The position numbers and the translations under genes are program-made. The notes under the pieces were generated by a model. It did no database searches, was not told the origin of the DNA, and worked only from the letters and a program-made list of their open reading frames with translations. Shown one piece after another: positions 1 through 5,085 of a stretch of DNA of 5,085 nt (its first letter is position 1; the number at the start of each line of letters is the position of its first letter). Location: assembly GCA_003161755.1 (NCBI GenBank), contig PMNP01000407.1, positions 3,177 through 8,261 of the forward strand. Reading direction: 5' to 3'. Origin of the DNA: Ignavibacteriota bacterium. GTDB taxonomy: Bacteria > Bacteroidota > UBA10030 > UBA6906.

Positions 1-430
1 CAACAGCGTGCGCAATTTCATGTCCGAGCACAACGGCGAGGCCGGTCTCGTTTTGTGTCACCGGCAGAATTCCCGTATAGACCACCACCTTCCCTCCCGG
101 CATGCACCATGCGTTGATCTCCTTGCTCTCGACCAGATTGAATTCCCAGTTGTATCCGTCAAGCTGGCCCGTGAGCCCCTGCTGACTCATGTAGCGCTCG
201 ACAGCGGACTGAATATTCCGACCGACCTTCTGTACAAGGGCGGTTTGTGCGGTGTTGGTGCTGATCTTGTTTTGCTTGAGAAAATCGCCGTACTCTTGAG
301 TGCTCATCGAGAGCATCTGGGATGACGGAACGATACTCAATTGCCGACGACCGGTTACAGGCACTGTGCTACAGCCTGCCAACACGATCGACAACAGGGC
401 AACGATGGTAGCTATGCGAATCCAATACAT
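1..430 (-). CDS. M48 family metalloprotease lipoprotein, N-terminal part (C-terminus beyond window)
   Basis: This is the first 143 residues of a zinc metallopeptidase that runs off the left edge. Seen in the sequence: a hydrophobic signal peptide (about residues 4-18) ends in the lipobox LAGC with Cys20, so the protein should be a lipoprotein anchored on the periplasmic side of an envelope membrane. A PVTGRRQL segment (24-31) follows, which is typical of this lipoprotein subfamily. Then comes the conserved NAWCMPGGKVVVYTG stretch (106-120), and finally the zinc-binding, catalytic HEIAH motif (137-141), three residues before the cut. Members of this family (related to E. coli LoiP and YcaL) are usually about 260-270 residues, so roughly half is missing, including the third zinc ligand. 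By family they degrade damaged envelope proteins. The ATG at 428-430 has AAGGAG at 437-442, six bases upstream. The gene lies 61 bases behind mscL with no terminator visible and is probably co-transcribed with it. Confidence 0.93.
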   Translation of the reverse strand, partial: MYWIRIATIVALLSIVLAGCSTVPVTGRRQLSIVPSSQMLSMSTQEYGDFLKQNKISTNTAQTALVQKVGRNIQSAVERYMSQQGLTGQLDGYNWEFNLVESKEINAWCMPGGKVVVYTGILPVTQNETGLAVVLGHEIAHAV

Positions 431-491
431 GACGATCTCCTTGGTGCATACACGTGGAAAAGCCAATAATGGAACAGCACCTTACGTTCAC

Positions 492-896
492 CTAAGGTTT
501 ATTTCGCAAAAGGTTCCGGATGTCGGTCAGGAGAAGGACTTCATCAGAGATCTTCGCAGGTTCAGCGGGTTTTTCCTCCGGCTTTCGTTTCATCCGATTG
601 ATGGCTTTGATCATCATGAATATGGCGAACGCCACGATCAAGAAATCGAACAGGGCCTGGAGGAAACTCCCGTATCGGAGAAACACACTCGCATCCACAG
701 TTGCCCCTTCTCGAAGGACGAACGAGAGACGGGAAAAGTCCAAGCTGCCGATTATCAGGCCCAGCACAGGCATCAGAACATCGGTCACAAGGGACGAAAC
801 CACTTTGCCAAACGCCGCGCCGATAATGACGCCCACGGCAAGATCGACAACATTCCCTTTCATGGCAAATTCCTTAAATTCCTTGACGACACTCAT
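492..896 (-). CDS. mscL: Large-conductance mechanosensitive channel MscL
   Basis: This encodes a complete 134-residue MscL (the E. coli protein has 136). It is a homopentameric inner-membrane channel that opens under membrane tension and releases solutes during hypo-osmotic shock. The N-terminal amphipathic helix and first membrane helix (about residues 1-43) are almost the same as in E. coli, including the [20 protein letters not shown] segment whose small residues line the gate. A periplasmic loop (about 51-78) is followed by the second membrane helix (about 80-98). A basic stretch with KRKPEEKP leads to the C-terminal bundle helix, ending in [13 protein letters not shown]. The ATG at 894-896 has GGAGG at 901-905, four bases upstream, which supports this start. 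It lies 42 bases behind the DUF3078 gene and 61 bases before the M48 lipoprotein gene, all on the minus strand. That spacing suggests an envelope-related transcription unit. Confidence 0.98.
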   Translation of the reverse strand: MSVVKEFKEFAMKGNVVDLAVGVIIGAAFGKVVSSLVTDVLMPVLGLIIGSLDFSRLSFVLREGATVDASVFLRYGSFLQALFDFLIVAFAIFMMIKAINRMKRKPEEKPAEPAKISDEVLLLTDIRNLLRNKP

Positions 897-938
897 ACGC
901 CCTCCGTTGAGAGTTGTTGAAGTGAATTGGAGACAGCC

Positions 939-1850
939 TCACAAAATTGCATAGACAAAGCCCATTGCCAGCACCTGTTTGATCTGGGTTCTTGGGCTCA
1001 CCGTAACGTCATTCACCAGTTGAACGCCAAGACTTGCCGTTATGTACTTGTTTACCTTGGCCGTGATCATGTTGTCACTTCGTGCGAGCGTGCGATGAAC
1101 ATCAGTCGCCGGCGTAAAAATCTCCAGCCGGGATGCCAGAGTGAGATTTTCGGCAAAGCCCCACGCCGCCTCTGTGACCCATTCAAACCCGCCGTCGACC
1201 CTTGATTTTTCGACTTCCGGAGTGTTGGGATCATCTGCGTAGGCGTTAAACGATGATGTGAGGATTTCCCTCACTGCGAAACCAAAACGGGTTTTTACTT
1301 CCTGAATCGGCTGGTACGCCACGCCGACGCTTTGTGTGAGGTAGCCGGGATCGAAGAACTTGGATACAGGAGTAGCAATGCCCGTATTATCGTACTTGAA
1401 TCCCTTGGCAAATTGCGTCCGCATCGTAACGGAAGCATAGGGGTTGACATACACTCCCATCTTATAAATCAGCAAACTTTCAAAGTAGATCTCATCATCA
1501 GTTTTTCGAATTCCCTCATCTCCCAGCCTGGTCTGCCCGATGGCAAGGTTGTAGCTGTTTGACCAGCCGAAGCATTCGCTGCTAAGGGCTGCTCCTCCAT
1601 TCAGAAAAGCGGTGTATGCAAGGGCGTTTTCCCCTCCCTGGACCCAATCCTTAAAGGATACCTGAGTCAGATTGGCCCCGGTGTTCATTGAGTAACTCCA
1701 CCCATATTTCTTGGCACTGTCGGCCTTGGCCGCGGCTGCCTGCTCCTGAAACTTCTTTTCCCGATCCTGATCTTCTTTTGAAAGTTGCTGGGCACGCCCA
1801 ATTCCGGCAAGGAGCAAACAAGACACTATGCAGAGAACGAGTGCACGCAT
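939..1850 (-). CDS. DUF3078 family protein, probable outer-membrane beta-barrel
   Basis: This is a 303-residue exported protein that I place in DUF3078, a family of unknown function found mainly in Bacteroidota and relatives. A signal peptide covers residues 1-20 (hydrophobic core ALVLCIVSCLLLAGIG, likely cleavage after GRA). A charged, Ala-rich, possibly coiled segment follows (about 22-48). The family signature starts at about 50: GWSYSMNTGANLTQVSFKDW, then QGGENALAY. The rest consists of alternating short beta-strand-like stretches rich in aromatic residues, with Gly/Asn turns, up to a C-terminal strand at the last residues (GFVYAIL). This pattern fits a small outer-membrane barrel. There is no lipobox. 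The ATG at 1848-1850 has AAAGGA at 1858-1863 with seven bases of spacing. It appears to be the first gene of a run with mscL and the M48 lipoprotein. The substrate or role is not known and I do not infer one. Confidence 0.87.
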   Translation of the reverse strand: MRALVLCIVSCLLLAGIGRAQQLSKEDQDREKKFQEQAAAAKADSAKKYGWSYSMNTGANLTQVSFKDWVQGGENALAYTAFLNGGAALSSECFGWSNSYNLAIGQTRLGDEGIRKTDDEIYFESLLIYKMGVYVNPYASVTMRTQFAKGFKYDNTGIATPVSKFFDPGYLTQSVGVAYQPIQEVKTRFGFAVREILTSSFNAYADDPNTPEVEKSRVDGGFEWVTEAAWGFAENLTLASRLEIFTPATDVHRTLARSDNMITAKVNKYITASLGVQLVNDVTVSPRTQIKQVLAMGFVYAIL

Positions 1851-1893
1851 GGAAGAATCCTTTCTCAGGGCTGTTGGTATGTTTAGGGAACTT

Positions 1894-1909
1894 CAGATTG
1901 ACGAATCTG
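1894..1909 (-). repeat. Short inverted repeat in the leader of the DUF3078 gene
   Basis: CAGATT and AATCTG form a perfect 6-base-pair inverted repeat around a 4-base loop, 43 bases upstream of the DUF3078 start codon. It has no U-run on either strand, so it is not an intrinsic terminator. It could be a 5' transcript hairpin or an operator, or it may be chance. The part AGATTCG of the minus strand recurs at 2042-2048 in the same gap. Confidence 0.35.
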
Positions 1910-1912
1910 CCG

Positions 1913-1918
1913 ATTGTA
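1913..1918 (-). promoter_or_regulatory. Candidate -10 element for the DUF3078-mscL-M48 run
   Basis: The minus strand reads TACAAT here, five of six matches to a sigma-70 -10 box. It would place a transcript start just before or inside the 1894-1909 hairpin and give a leader of about 55-60 bases. The hexamer 17 bases upstream (TCGCCG) is a poor -35 element, so the call is weak. The 259-base gap between the permease stop and the DUF3078 start otherwise shows no gene, no clear terminator and no RNA that I recognise. Confidence 0.25.
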
Positions 1919-2109
1919 CGGTTGCTTGTTCTCGACGGCGATGGCCAACGAAACACTGAAGACCGGCAAATGACAGGTCTACGCGACAAATCCGAAAGGG
2001 CTGAATATGAGGTAAGAAATGATTGAAGTCGCCACAACTGCGGCGAATCTTCCATATAACAATAAATGATTTCGTCCGGTTCCGCTGCGCAACTTGATCC
2101 ACGCACCGA

Positions 2110-3606
2110 TTAGAGTTTTTCGGTTCGGTGAAGGTGACTGTGATGATAGCCATAAAAGAAATAGATGATGATGCCAACAACAAGCCACAAGCCGAATCGA
2201 ATCCAGGTCACGTTTGGCAAACCAAACATAAGTCCGACACAAGAGAGAACGCCCAACACTGGAATCAGGGGAACAAATGGCGTGCGAAATGCGCGCGGCC
2301 TGTCGGGTTCGCGCCTCCGGAGAATGATGATGCCAATGCAGACCAGGGCAAAGGCAAAGAGGGTTCCAATATTGGAAAGATCCACCATCTCATCAATGCT
2401 CGTAAACATCGCAGTGACGCCGACAGCAACACCCGTCAGGATCGTTGTCACGTGCGGCGTTTGGAACCTCGGGTGAACCCGGGCGAAGCTCGAAGGAAGC
2501 AAGCCGTCGCGTGCCATGGAAAAGAAGATGCGAGGCTGGCCAAGTTGAAAAACGAGAAGGACAGCTGTATGCGCGACAACCGATCCAAAGGCCACAATGC
2601 CGACCGCCGTATCGCTCCATCTGCCGATGTTTGCGTACTGGAGCGCAAGGGTAAGTGGCTCTGCTTGTTGAGTAGAGAGCATGCGCACAAGGGCGTTATA
2701 GGGAATAATGCCCGTGAATACCACAGCCACGACCACATAAATGATGGTGCACACGATAAGTGAGCCGATGATGCCCATAGGAAGATCTTTTTTCGGATTG
2801 CGCACCTCTTCCGCCACGGTGGAAACTGCGTCGAACCCGATGTAGGCAAAGAACACCACAGCCGCACCTGCCTGGATTCCGGCCCAGCCATTTGGTGCAA
2901 AGGGAATCCAGTTGGAAGGTCTGACGTAATGGAATCCAACGAACACAAAGAACGCTAGCACCAGCAGTTTGATCAACACCATAACTGCATTGGCTCTTGC
3001 ACTCTCACGGATTCCAATAACGAGGATGAATGTTATTGCCGCGACGATCCCAAAAGCAAGGACATTGCAAACAATGGGAATCCCGAACAGATGAGGCGCG
3101 TGGTCGAACAATCCGGGAATTCTCGCCGCTGTCCGATAGTCTGTCGAGAGCCAATCCGGAATGTTGAACCCGAAACCGGAAACCAGAGTCCTGAAGTAAT
3201 TCGACCAGCTGATGGCGACAGCAACATTGCCCACCGCATATTCGATAATGAGATCCCATCCGATGATCCACGCAACCAACTCCCCCAAGGTGCCATACGA
3301 GTATGTATAGGCGCTTCCCGAAATGGGGACCATAGCTGCAAACTCGGCATAGCACAAAGCTGCAAATCCACAGGCGACTCCCGTCAGCAGGAACGAAATA
3401 ATGAGTGACGGTCCGGCGCCTGGACGGGCAACATCCCCGGCAGCAGCTGTTCCAATAGTCGCAAAAATCCCGGCGCCAATGATTGCACCTATCCCGAGCA
3501 ATACGACATCCACGGGCCCAAGTGCACGCTTGAGGCTTTGTGTCTGGACTTCCCCCTCGCGGAGGATCGATTCGAGGTTCTTGGTGCGGAAGAGCTGCTG
3601 GAGCAT
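2110..3606 (-). CDS. APC-superfamily amino acid permease (cationic amino acid transporter type, YfnA-like)
   Basis: This is a complete 498-residue inner-membrane amino acid transporter with about 12 hydrophobic helices, a usual length for the bacterial CAT branch of the APC superfamily. The N-terminus (LFRTKNLESIL, then LKRALGPVDVVLLGIGAIIG) matches the family. The unwound TM1 substrate/ion site is GAIIGAGIF (40-48). CYAEFAAMVPISGSAYTYSY (85-104) is the conserved TM3 region. FDAVSTVAEEVRNPKKDLP (258-276) is the TM6-7 region and following loop. RIFFSMARDGLLP (359-371) and REPDRPRAFRTPFVPLIPVLG (432-452) are also typical. The substrate cannot be read from sequence; cationic or broad amino acid uptake is likely by family. 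The ATG at 3604-3606 is the only usable start, because an in-frame stop lies 15 bases upstream. Its ribosome-binding site is weak (only GGGTG close by). The gene stands alone, with 259 bases after it and 443 before the divergent neighbour. The C-terminus ends in a His-rich tail (YHHSHLH). Confidence 0.95.
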   Translation of the reverse strand: MLQQLFRTKNLESILREGEVQTQSLKRALGPVDVVLLGIGAIIGAGIFATIGTAAAGDVARPGAGPSLIISFLLTGVACGFAALCYAEFAAMVPISGSAYTYSYGTLGELVAWIIGWDLIIEYAVGNVAVAISWSNYFRTLVSGFGFNIPDWLSTDYRTAARIPGLFDHAPHLFGIPIVCNVLAFGIVAAITFILVIGIRESARANAVMVLIKLLVLAFFVFVGFHYVRPSNWIPFAPNGWAGIQAGAAVVFFAYIGFDAVSTVAEEVRNPKKDLPMGIIGSLIVCTIIYVVVAVVFTGIIPYNALVRMLSTQQAEPLTLALQYANIGRWSDTAVGIVAFGSVVAHTAVLLVFQLGQPRIFFSMARDGLLPSSFARVHPRFQTPHVTTILTGVAVGVTAMFTSIDEMVDLSNIGTLFAFALVCIGIIILRRREPDRPRAFRTPFVPLIPVLGVLSCVGLMFGLPNVTWIRFGLWLVVGIIIYFFYGYHHSHLHRTEKL

Positions 3607-3640
3607 TACACCCGGAAGCGGTTAGTGGAAAATGGCCTGT

Positions 3641-3669
3641 ATTCTGGTGATTTTACTAACAAAACTCAA
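3641..3669 (-). promoter_or_regulatory. Candidate sigma-70 promoter for the amino acid permease
   Basis: On the minus strand TTGAGT (3664-3669) and CAGAAT (3641-3646) are separated by exactly 17 bases, each matching four of six consensus positions. Transcription would start about 30 bases upstream of the permease ATG. The spacing and position are good but the hexamers are only moderate, so this is a candidate. Confidence 0.3.
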
Positions 3670-3680
3670 GGCTCTTTAGC

Positions 3681-3692
3681 TTTCTGCAGAAA
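3681..3692. repeat. Perfect 12-base palindrome
   Basis: TTTCTGCAGAAA reads the same on both strands. It lies just upstream of the candidate permease promoter, where an operator would be well placed. A palindrome without a spacer suits a dimeric regulator better than an RNA hairpin. No second copy is seen in the window, so chance is possible. Confidence 0.3.
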
Positions 3693-3744
3693 ACTTCACT
3701 CTCTTCGAGTTGCGGTTTAATCGAAACCTCTAAAGCTCATTTAG

Positions 3745-3799
3745 AAAAGGAGTACCCCAAGTGGACGTTCCAACGGACGCGAAAATGGGAGGTTTTTAA
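3745..3799 (+). other. Possible 12-codon leader reading frame with strong ribosome-binding site
   Basis: AAAAGGAG (3745-3752) is followed eight bases later by a GTG codon (3761-3763) opening a frame of 12 codons (VDVPTDAKMGGF, first residue as fMet) that ends in TAA at 3797-3799. AAAATG (3782-3787) can pair with CATTTT (3803-3808), and a run of seven T starts at 3804-3810, which looks like a very weak terminator. The layout recalls a leader peptide, but the peptide has no run of one amino acid and the next plus-strand gene is 250 bases away. It may also be a gene remnant or chance. Confidence 0.2.
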
Positions 3800-3867
3800 G
3801 GTCATTTTTTTGCAATTATGAAAGAAATCAGAGGTCAGATTTGCAGAAACGACATACTTTTGACCTC
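3798..3867. repeat. Three AGGTCA elements, two forming an inverted repeat
   Basis: AAGGTCA at 3798-3804 and GAGGTCA at 3831-3837 are in direct orientation, and TGACCTC at 3861-3867 is the exact inverse of the second. The centres are 33 and 30 bases apart, close to three helical turns, so all could face one side of the DNA. They lie midway between two divergent genes, which suits binding sites for one regulator. The arm spacing of 23 bases makes a transcript hairpin possible but loose. Confidence 0.4.
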
Positions 3868-3960
3868 AACAGAACCCCGGACCATCGCAAAATATTAAGT
3901 TTTTGACAAATATCGAACAGGCATGTTTTTTGCTAATAATTCAACAGGTTTTGATGGTTC

Positions 3961-3993
3961 GAGCGAGTGTACACGTCTTTCATGACGTCGCTC
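3961..3993 (+). repeat. Bulged hairpin upstream of the small membrane protein gene
   Basis: GAGCG (3961-3965) pairs with CGCTC (3989-3993) and ACGTC (3973-3977) pairs with GACGT (3984-3988), leaving a seven-base bulge and a six-base loop. If transcribed, it would sit about 55 bases before the start codon at 4050. No known riboswitch class is recognised. Confidence 0.25.
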
Positions 3994-4035
3994 CCACCGG
4001 GAACGTCGTGCAGTTGAATAGTCGACTTTGCCGCG

Positions 4036-4042
4036 AAAGGGA
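4036..4042 (+). promoter_or_regulatory. Ribosome-binding site that decides the start of the small membrane protein
   Basis: AAAGGGA lies seven bases before the ATG at 4050-4052. The same frame is open further upstream, with an ATG at 3954 and a TTG at 3903. Those have only a short AGG or nothing upstream, and the extra residues they add are not hydrophobic and resemble nothing known. The site therefore favours the short form. Confidence 0.55.
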
Positions 4043-4049
4043 ATCACCA

Positions 4050-4208
4050 ATGACACTGCTTGCAGGATTTCTGGTGTACGTCGGATTGATGACAGTTGCC
4101 GTTGCCTTCCTCCGGTTTGTACGGTTCTGTGATGATGATGTTCGAGTCATTCATGAACGAATGGATCCCAGCCATCAGGAAGATTTTCAAGAGGCGATGT
4201 CAAAGTAG
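4050..4208 (+). CDS. Small single-pass membrane protein, 52 residues, unknown function
   Basis: I do not recognise this protein. Residues 2-21 (LLAGFLVYVGLMTVAVAFLR region) form one clear membrane helix. A short basic patch follows (RFVRF, 21-25), then a charged tail (CDDDVRVIHERMDPSHQEDFQEAMSK) of about 26 residues. By the positive-inside rule the tail should lie in the cytoplasm. The start at 4050 is chosen because of the ribosome-binding sequence AAAGGGA seven bases upstream and because the hydrophobic segment then begins at the N-terminus; an 84-residue form from the ATG at 3954 is possible but less likely. It is the only plus-strand gene. A strong hairpin terminator 83 bases downstream suits the end of a real transcript. 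Possible roles include a small regulator of a membrane partner, but nothing in the sequence says which. Confidence 0.6.
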   Translation: MTLLAGFLVYVGLMTVAVAFLRFVRFCDDDVRVIHERMDPSHQEDFQEAMSK

Positions 4209-4291
4209 CTCCTGGTTGTGCAATTTCTCGAGATGCAGACTGCTCGCCGCTCGGGATCCATCCCCCGGTATCTCGCTTGGGCAGCAATCAT

Positions 4292-4320
4292 AAAGGGACA
4301 GCAACGTTGCTGCCCCTTTT
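4292..4320. terminator. Bidirectional intrinsic terminator between convergent genes
   Basis: AAAGGG and CAGCAAC (4292-4305) pair with GTTGCTG and CCCTTT (4306-4319), giving a 13-pair stem with a single A/C mismatch. The stem is followed by TTTT on the plus strand. On the minus strand it ends in CCCTTTAT. It lies 13 bases after the stop of the Lrp-domain gene and 83 bases after the small membrane gene, so it can serve both. The centre is an uninterrupted palindrome, so the RNA loop would open to about four to six bases (ACGT or AACGTT). Confidence 0.88.
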
Positions 4321-4333
4321 CATTTCTCCCCCC

Positions 4334-4615
4334 TCACTCTTCCATGCCAACCGAAAACATTGCCTCCAAGTCATGACGCGAATACGTTCGGAACGCAATC
4401 AGGGTTTCGGTGCTCCTGATTCCTCCGACCAGCGCCATCTGGCGAGTAACAAGATCCGCGAGGTCTTCATTCGTTTTCACTCTGATGAGTGCGACCAAGT
4501 CGTATTGGCCGCCCACAGAGTACACCTCGGAAATCCCCTGGAGGGCGGCAAGTTGTTCGGCGATCCCCTGTACCCGCCCATGTTCAGCGCTCATCAACAC
4601 AACTGCAGTCACCAT
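4334..4615 (-). CDS. Stand-alone Lrp/AsnC ligand-binding (RAM) domain protein
   Basis: This encodes a 93-residue protein made only of the C-terminal effector-binding domain of Lrp/AsnC regulators, without the DNA-binding helix-turn-helix. The start falls exactly where the domain's first strand begins (MVTAVVLMSA). Then come the helix with HGRVQGIAEQLAAL, the strand ISEVYSVGGQYDLVALIRV (28-46, with the conserved G-YDL at the ligand site) and the end segment RSTETLIAFRTYSRHDLEAMF (67-87), which is very typical of the stand-alone form. Such proteins form ring-like oligomers that bind amino acids at subunit interfaces, and they may modulate full-length Lrp-type regulators. The ATG at 4613-4615 has GGAGG at 4623-4627, seven bases upstream. 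The gene lies 34 bases after the C1 peptidase gene, very likely in one transcript, which would link peptide breakdown with amino acid sensing. The bidirectional terminator follows directly. Confidence 0.93.
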   Translation of the reverse strand: MVTAVVLMSAEHGRVQGIAEQLAALQGISEVYSVGGQYDLVALIRVKTNEDLADLVTRQMALVGGIRSTETLIAFRTYSRHDLEAMFSVGMEE

Positions 4616-4649
4616 GTGTCAACCTCCCCGTTACGATGGTTGCCGATTA

Positions 4650-5085
4650 CTACCGCTCCTTTGTGCCGCCTGCAGAAACCTTGCCGAGCAGATTCTGAAC
4701 CAGATCTTTATGCACCGTGAACGTCATCATCTTCAGCTTCACGTAGTCCTCATGCCAGAAGTAATACCCTGAGTGAGGACTATTCCTTGAGCTGGCACCG
4801 GAATCCTTGATTAAGTACCAGTCTTTTCCATCAACCACCGACCATCCCACGACATGAATTCCATGATCATCGGTCGTGGTATGATTGCTGAACCGGAATT
4901 GTCGGGCATTTTCATCAATACAATCTGACGGGATATCAAACGTCGGTATTACCCCGACCCCCGCATGGCCATCGTATCCTGGTTCCGAGGTATCACCGCC
5001 GATACAGATGCTGTAGCCCTTTCGGATTGCCCGCTTGATTGTCTCCATGAAATCCGCAAGGGGCACGTTCAAGTAGTCGCTGCTG
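4650..5085 (-). CDS. C1 family (papain-fold, bleomycin hydrolase/aminopeptidase C-like) peptidase, C-terminal part
   Basis: These are the last 144 residues of a cysteine peptidase whose N-terminus, including the nucleophilic Cys, lies beyond the right edge; the frame stays open to base 5085 and the TTG at 5070-5072 is internal. The piece begins SSDYLNVPLADFMETIKRAI, then has the segment GYSICIGGDTSEPGY, and TFDIPSDCIDENARQFRFSN, which fits the bleomycin hydrolase-like group. Catalytic His is in TTDDHGIHVVGW (codon 4863-4865), aligned with the NHAV-VGY motif of papains. The position of the third triad residue reads YLIKDSGASS, with Asp (codon 4803-4805) where papains have Asn followed by Ser-Trp. 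The tail has the GYYFWHEDYVKLKMM segment. By family it trims peptides, probably as an aminopeptidase. Whether it has a signal peptide cannot be seen. The Lrp-domain gene follows after 34 bases. Confidence 0.88.
   Translation of the reverse strand, partial: SSDYLNVPLADFMETIKRAIRKGYSICIGGDTSEPGYDGHAGVGVIPTFDIPSDCIDENARQFRFSNHTTTDDHGIHVVGWSVVDGKDWYLIKDSGASSRNSPHSGYYFWHEDYVKLKMMTFTVHKDLVQNLLGKVSAGGTKER

Larger units (their letters stand above)
3607..4049. other. 443-base AT-rich intergenic region between divergent permease and small membrane gene
   Basis: I see no substantial gene here. The longer reading frames across it lack family resemblance or a ribosome-binding site. It contains a weak promoter for the permease (3641-3669), a perfect 12-base palindrome TTTCTGCAGAAA (3681-3692), a 12-codon reading frame behind a strong ribosome-binding sequence (3745-3799), three AGGTCA-type elements (3798-3804, 3831-3837, 3861-3867), a TTGACA hexamer (3903-3908) without a good partner, and a bulged hairpin (3961-3993). 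The middle (about 3780-3955) is clearly richer in A/T than the surrounding genes, as expected of a control region. Confidence 0.6.

Noticed and set aside
300..920. Plus-strand frame of about 206 codons across mscL
   Set aside because: It is the complement of the near-canonical MscL gene and the start of the M48 gene, with no ribosome-binding site or recognisable domain.
2070..2109. Hairpin terminator directly after the permease stop
   Set aside because: The GC-rich stretch with CGGAACCGG is not a true inverted repeat and no T-run follows it on the minus strand.
1893..2183. Short minus-strand frames in the gap between the DUF3078 gene and the permease
   Set aside because: They overlap the 3' end of the permease in other frames, have no good start signals, and contain many Arg, Ser and Cys residues typical of non-coding translation.
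2128..2763. Long plus-strand frame of about 211 codons opposite the permease
   Set aside because: It is antisense to a clearly recognisable permease. Its predicted protein is rich in His, Arg and Asn with no family resemblance, as expected for the complement of a membrane-protein gene.
3903..3940. Consensus TTGACA at 3903-3908 with AATAAT at 3935-3940 as a promoter for the small membrane gene
   Set aside because: The gap between the two hexamers is 26 bases, far beyond the usual 16-18, and at 17 bases there is only a T-run. The two elements cannot form one standard sigma-70 promoter.
3903..4049. N-terminal extension of the small membrane protein from the TTG at 3903 or the ATG at 3954
   Set aside because: The extension lacks a good ribosome-binding site, overlaps the likely control region, adds no hydrophobic or recognisable sequence, and a better site precedes the ATG at 4050.
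5070..5072. TTG as the start codon of the C1 peptidase
   Set aside because: The frame stays open to the window edge with family-like residues before it, and a peptidase beginning here would lack its nucleophilic Cys and most of the fold; the gene is simply cut.

Overview
The window carries seven protein-coding genes, five complete and two cut by the window edges. It has no rRNA, tRNA, CRISPR array or insertion sequence that I can see. The base composition looks moderate (roughly half G+C by eye). A DUF3078 outer-membrane-type protein, a C1 peptidase of the bleomycin-hydrolase type and a stand-alone Lrp/AsnC ligand-binding domain point to the Bacteroidota/Chlorobiota/Ignavibacteriota group. 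I infer this from protein families and have not confirmed it with a marker gene.

Layout: six of the seven genes are on the minus strand. Reading that strand from the right, the first is the C-terminal part of the C1 peptidase (4650-5085, start outside the window). The stand-alone Lrp/AsnC domain protein (4334-4615) follows 34 bases later, probably in the same transcript. A strong bidirectional hairpin terminator (4292-4320) separates this pair from the only plus-strand gene, a 52-residue single-pass membrane protein (4050-4208). A long AT-rich non-coding stretch (3607-4049) lies between that gene and a divergent APC-superfamily amino acid permease (2110-3606). After a 259-base gap comes a three-gene minus-strand run: DUF3078 protein (939-1850), the mechanosensitive channel MscL (492-896) and an M48 metalloprotease lipoprotein (1-430, C-terminus outside the window). 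Gaps of 42 and 61 bases with no visible terminator suggest one transcript.

Function: the left run is about the cell envelope (outer membrane barrel, osmotic safety valve, envelope protease). The right part is about peptide and amino acid use (permease, peptidase, amino-acid-binding sensor domain). Most of this is ordinary housekeeping content, and I find no convincing new multi-gene system. The points most worth a second look are the 3607-4049 intergenic region with its three AGGTCA-type elements about 30 bases apart, the uncharacterised small membrane protein beside it, the Asp where papain-fold peptidases usually have the catalytic Asn, and the two competing foldings at the shared terminator.
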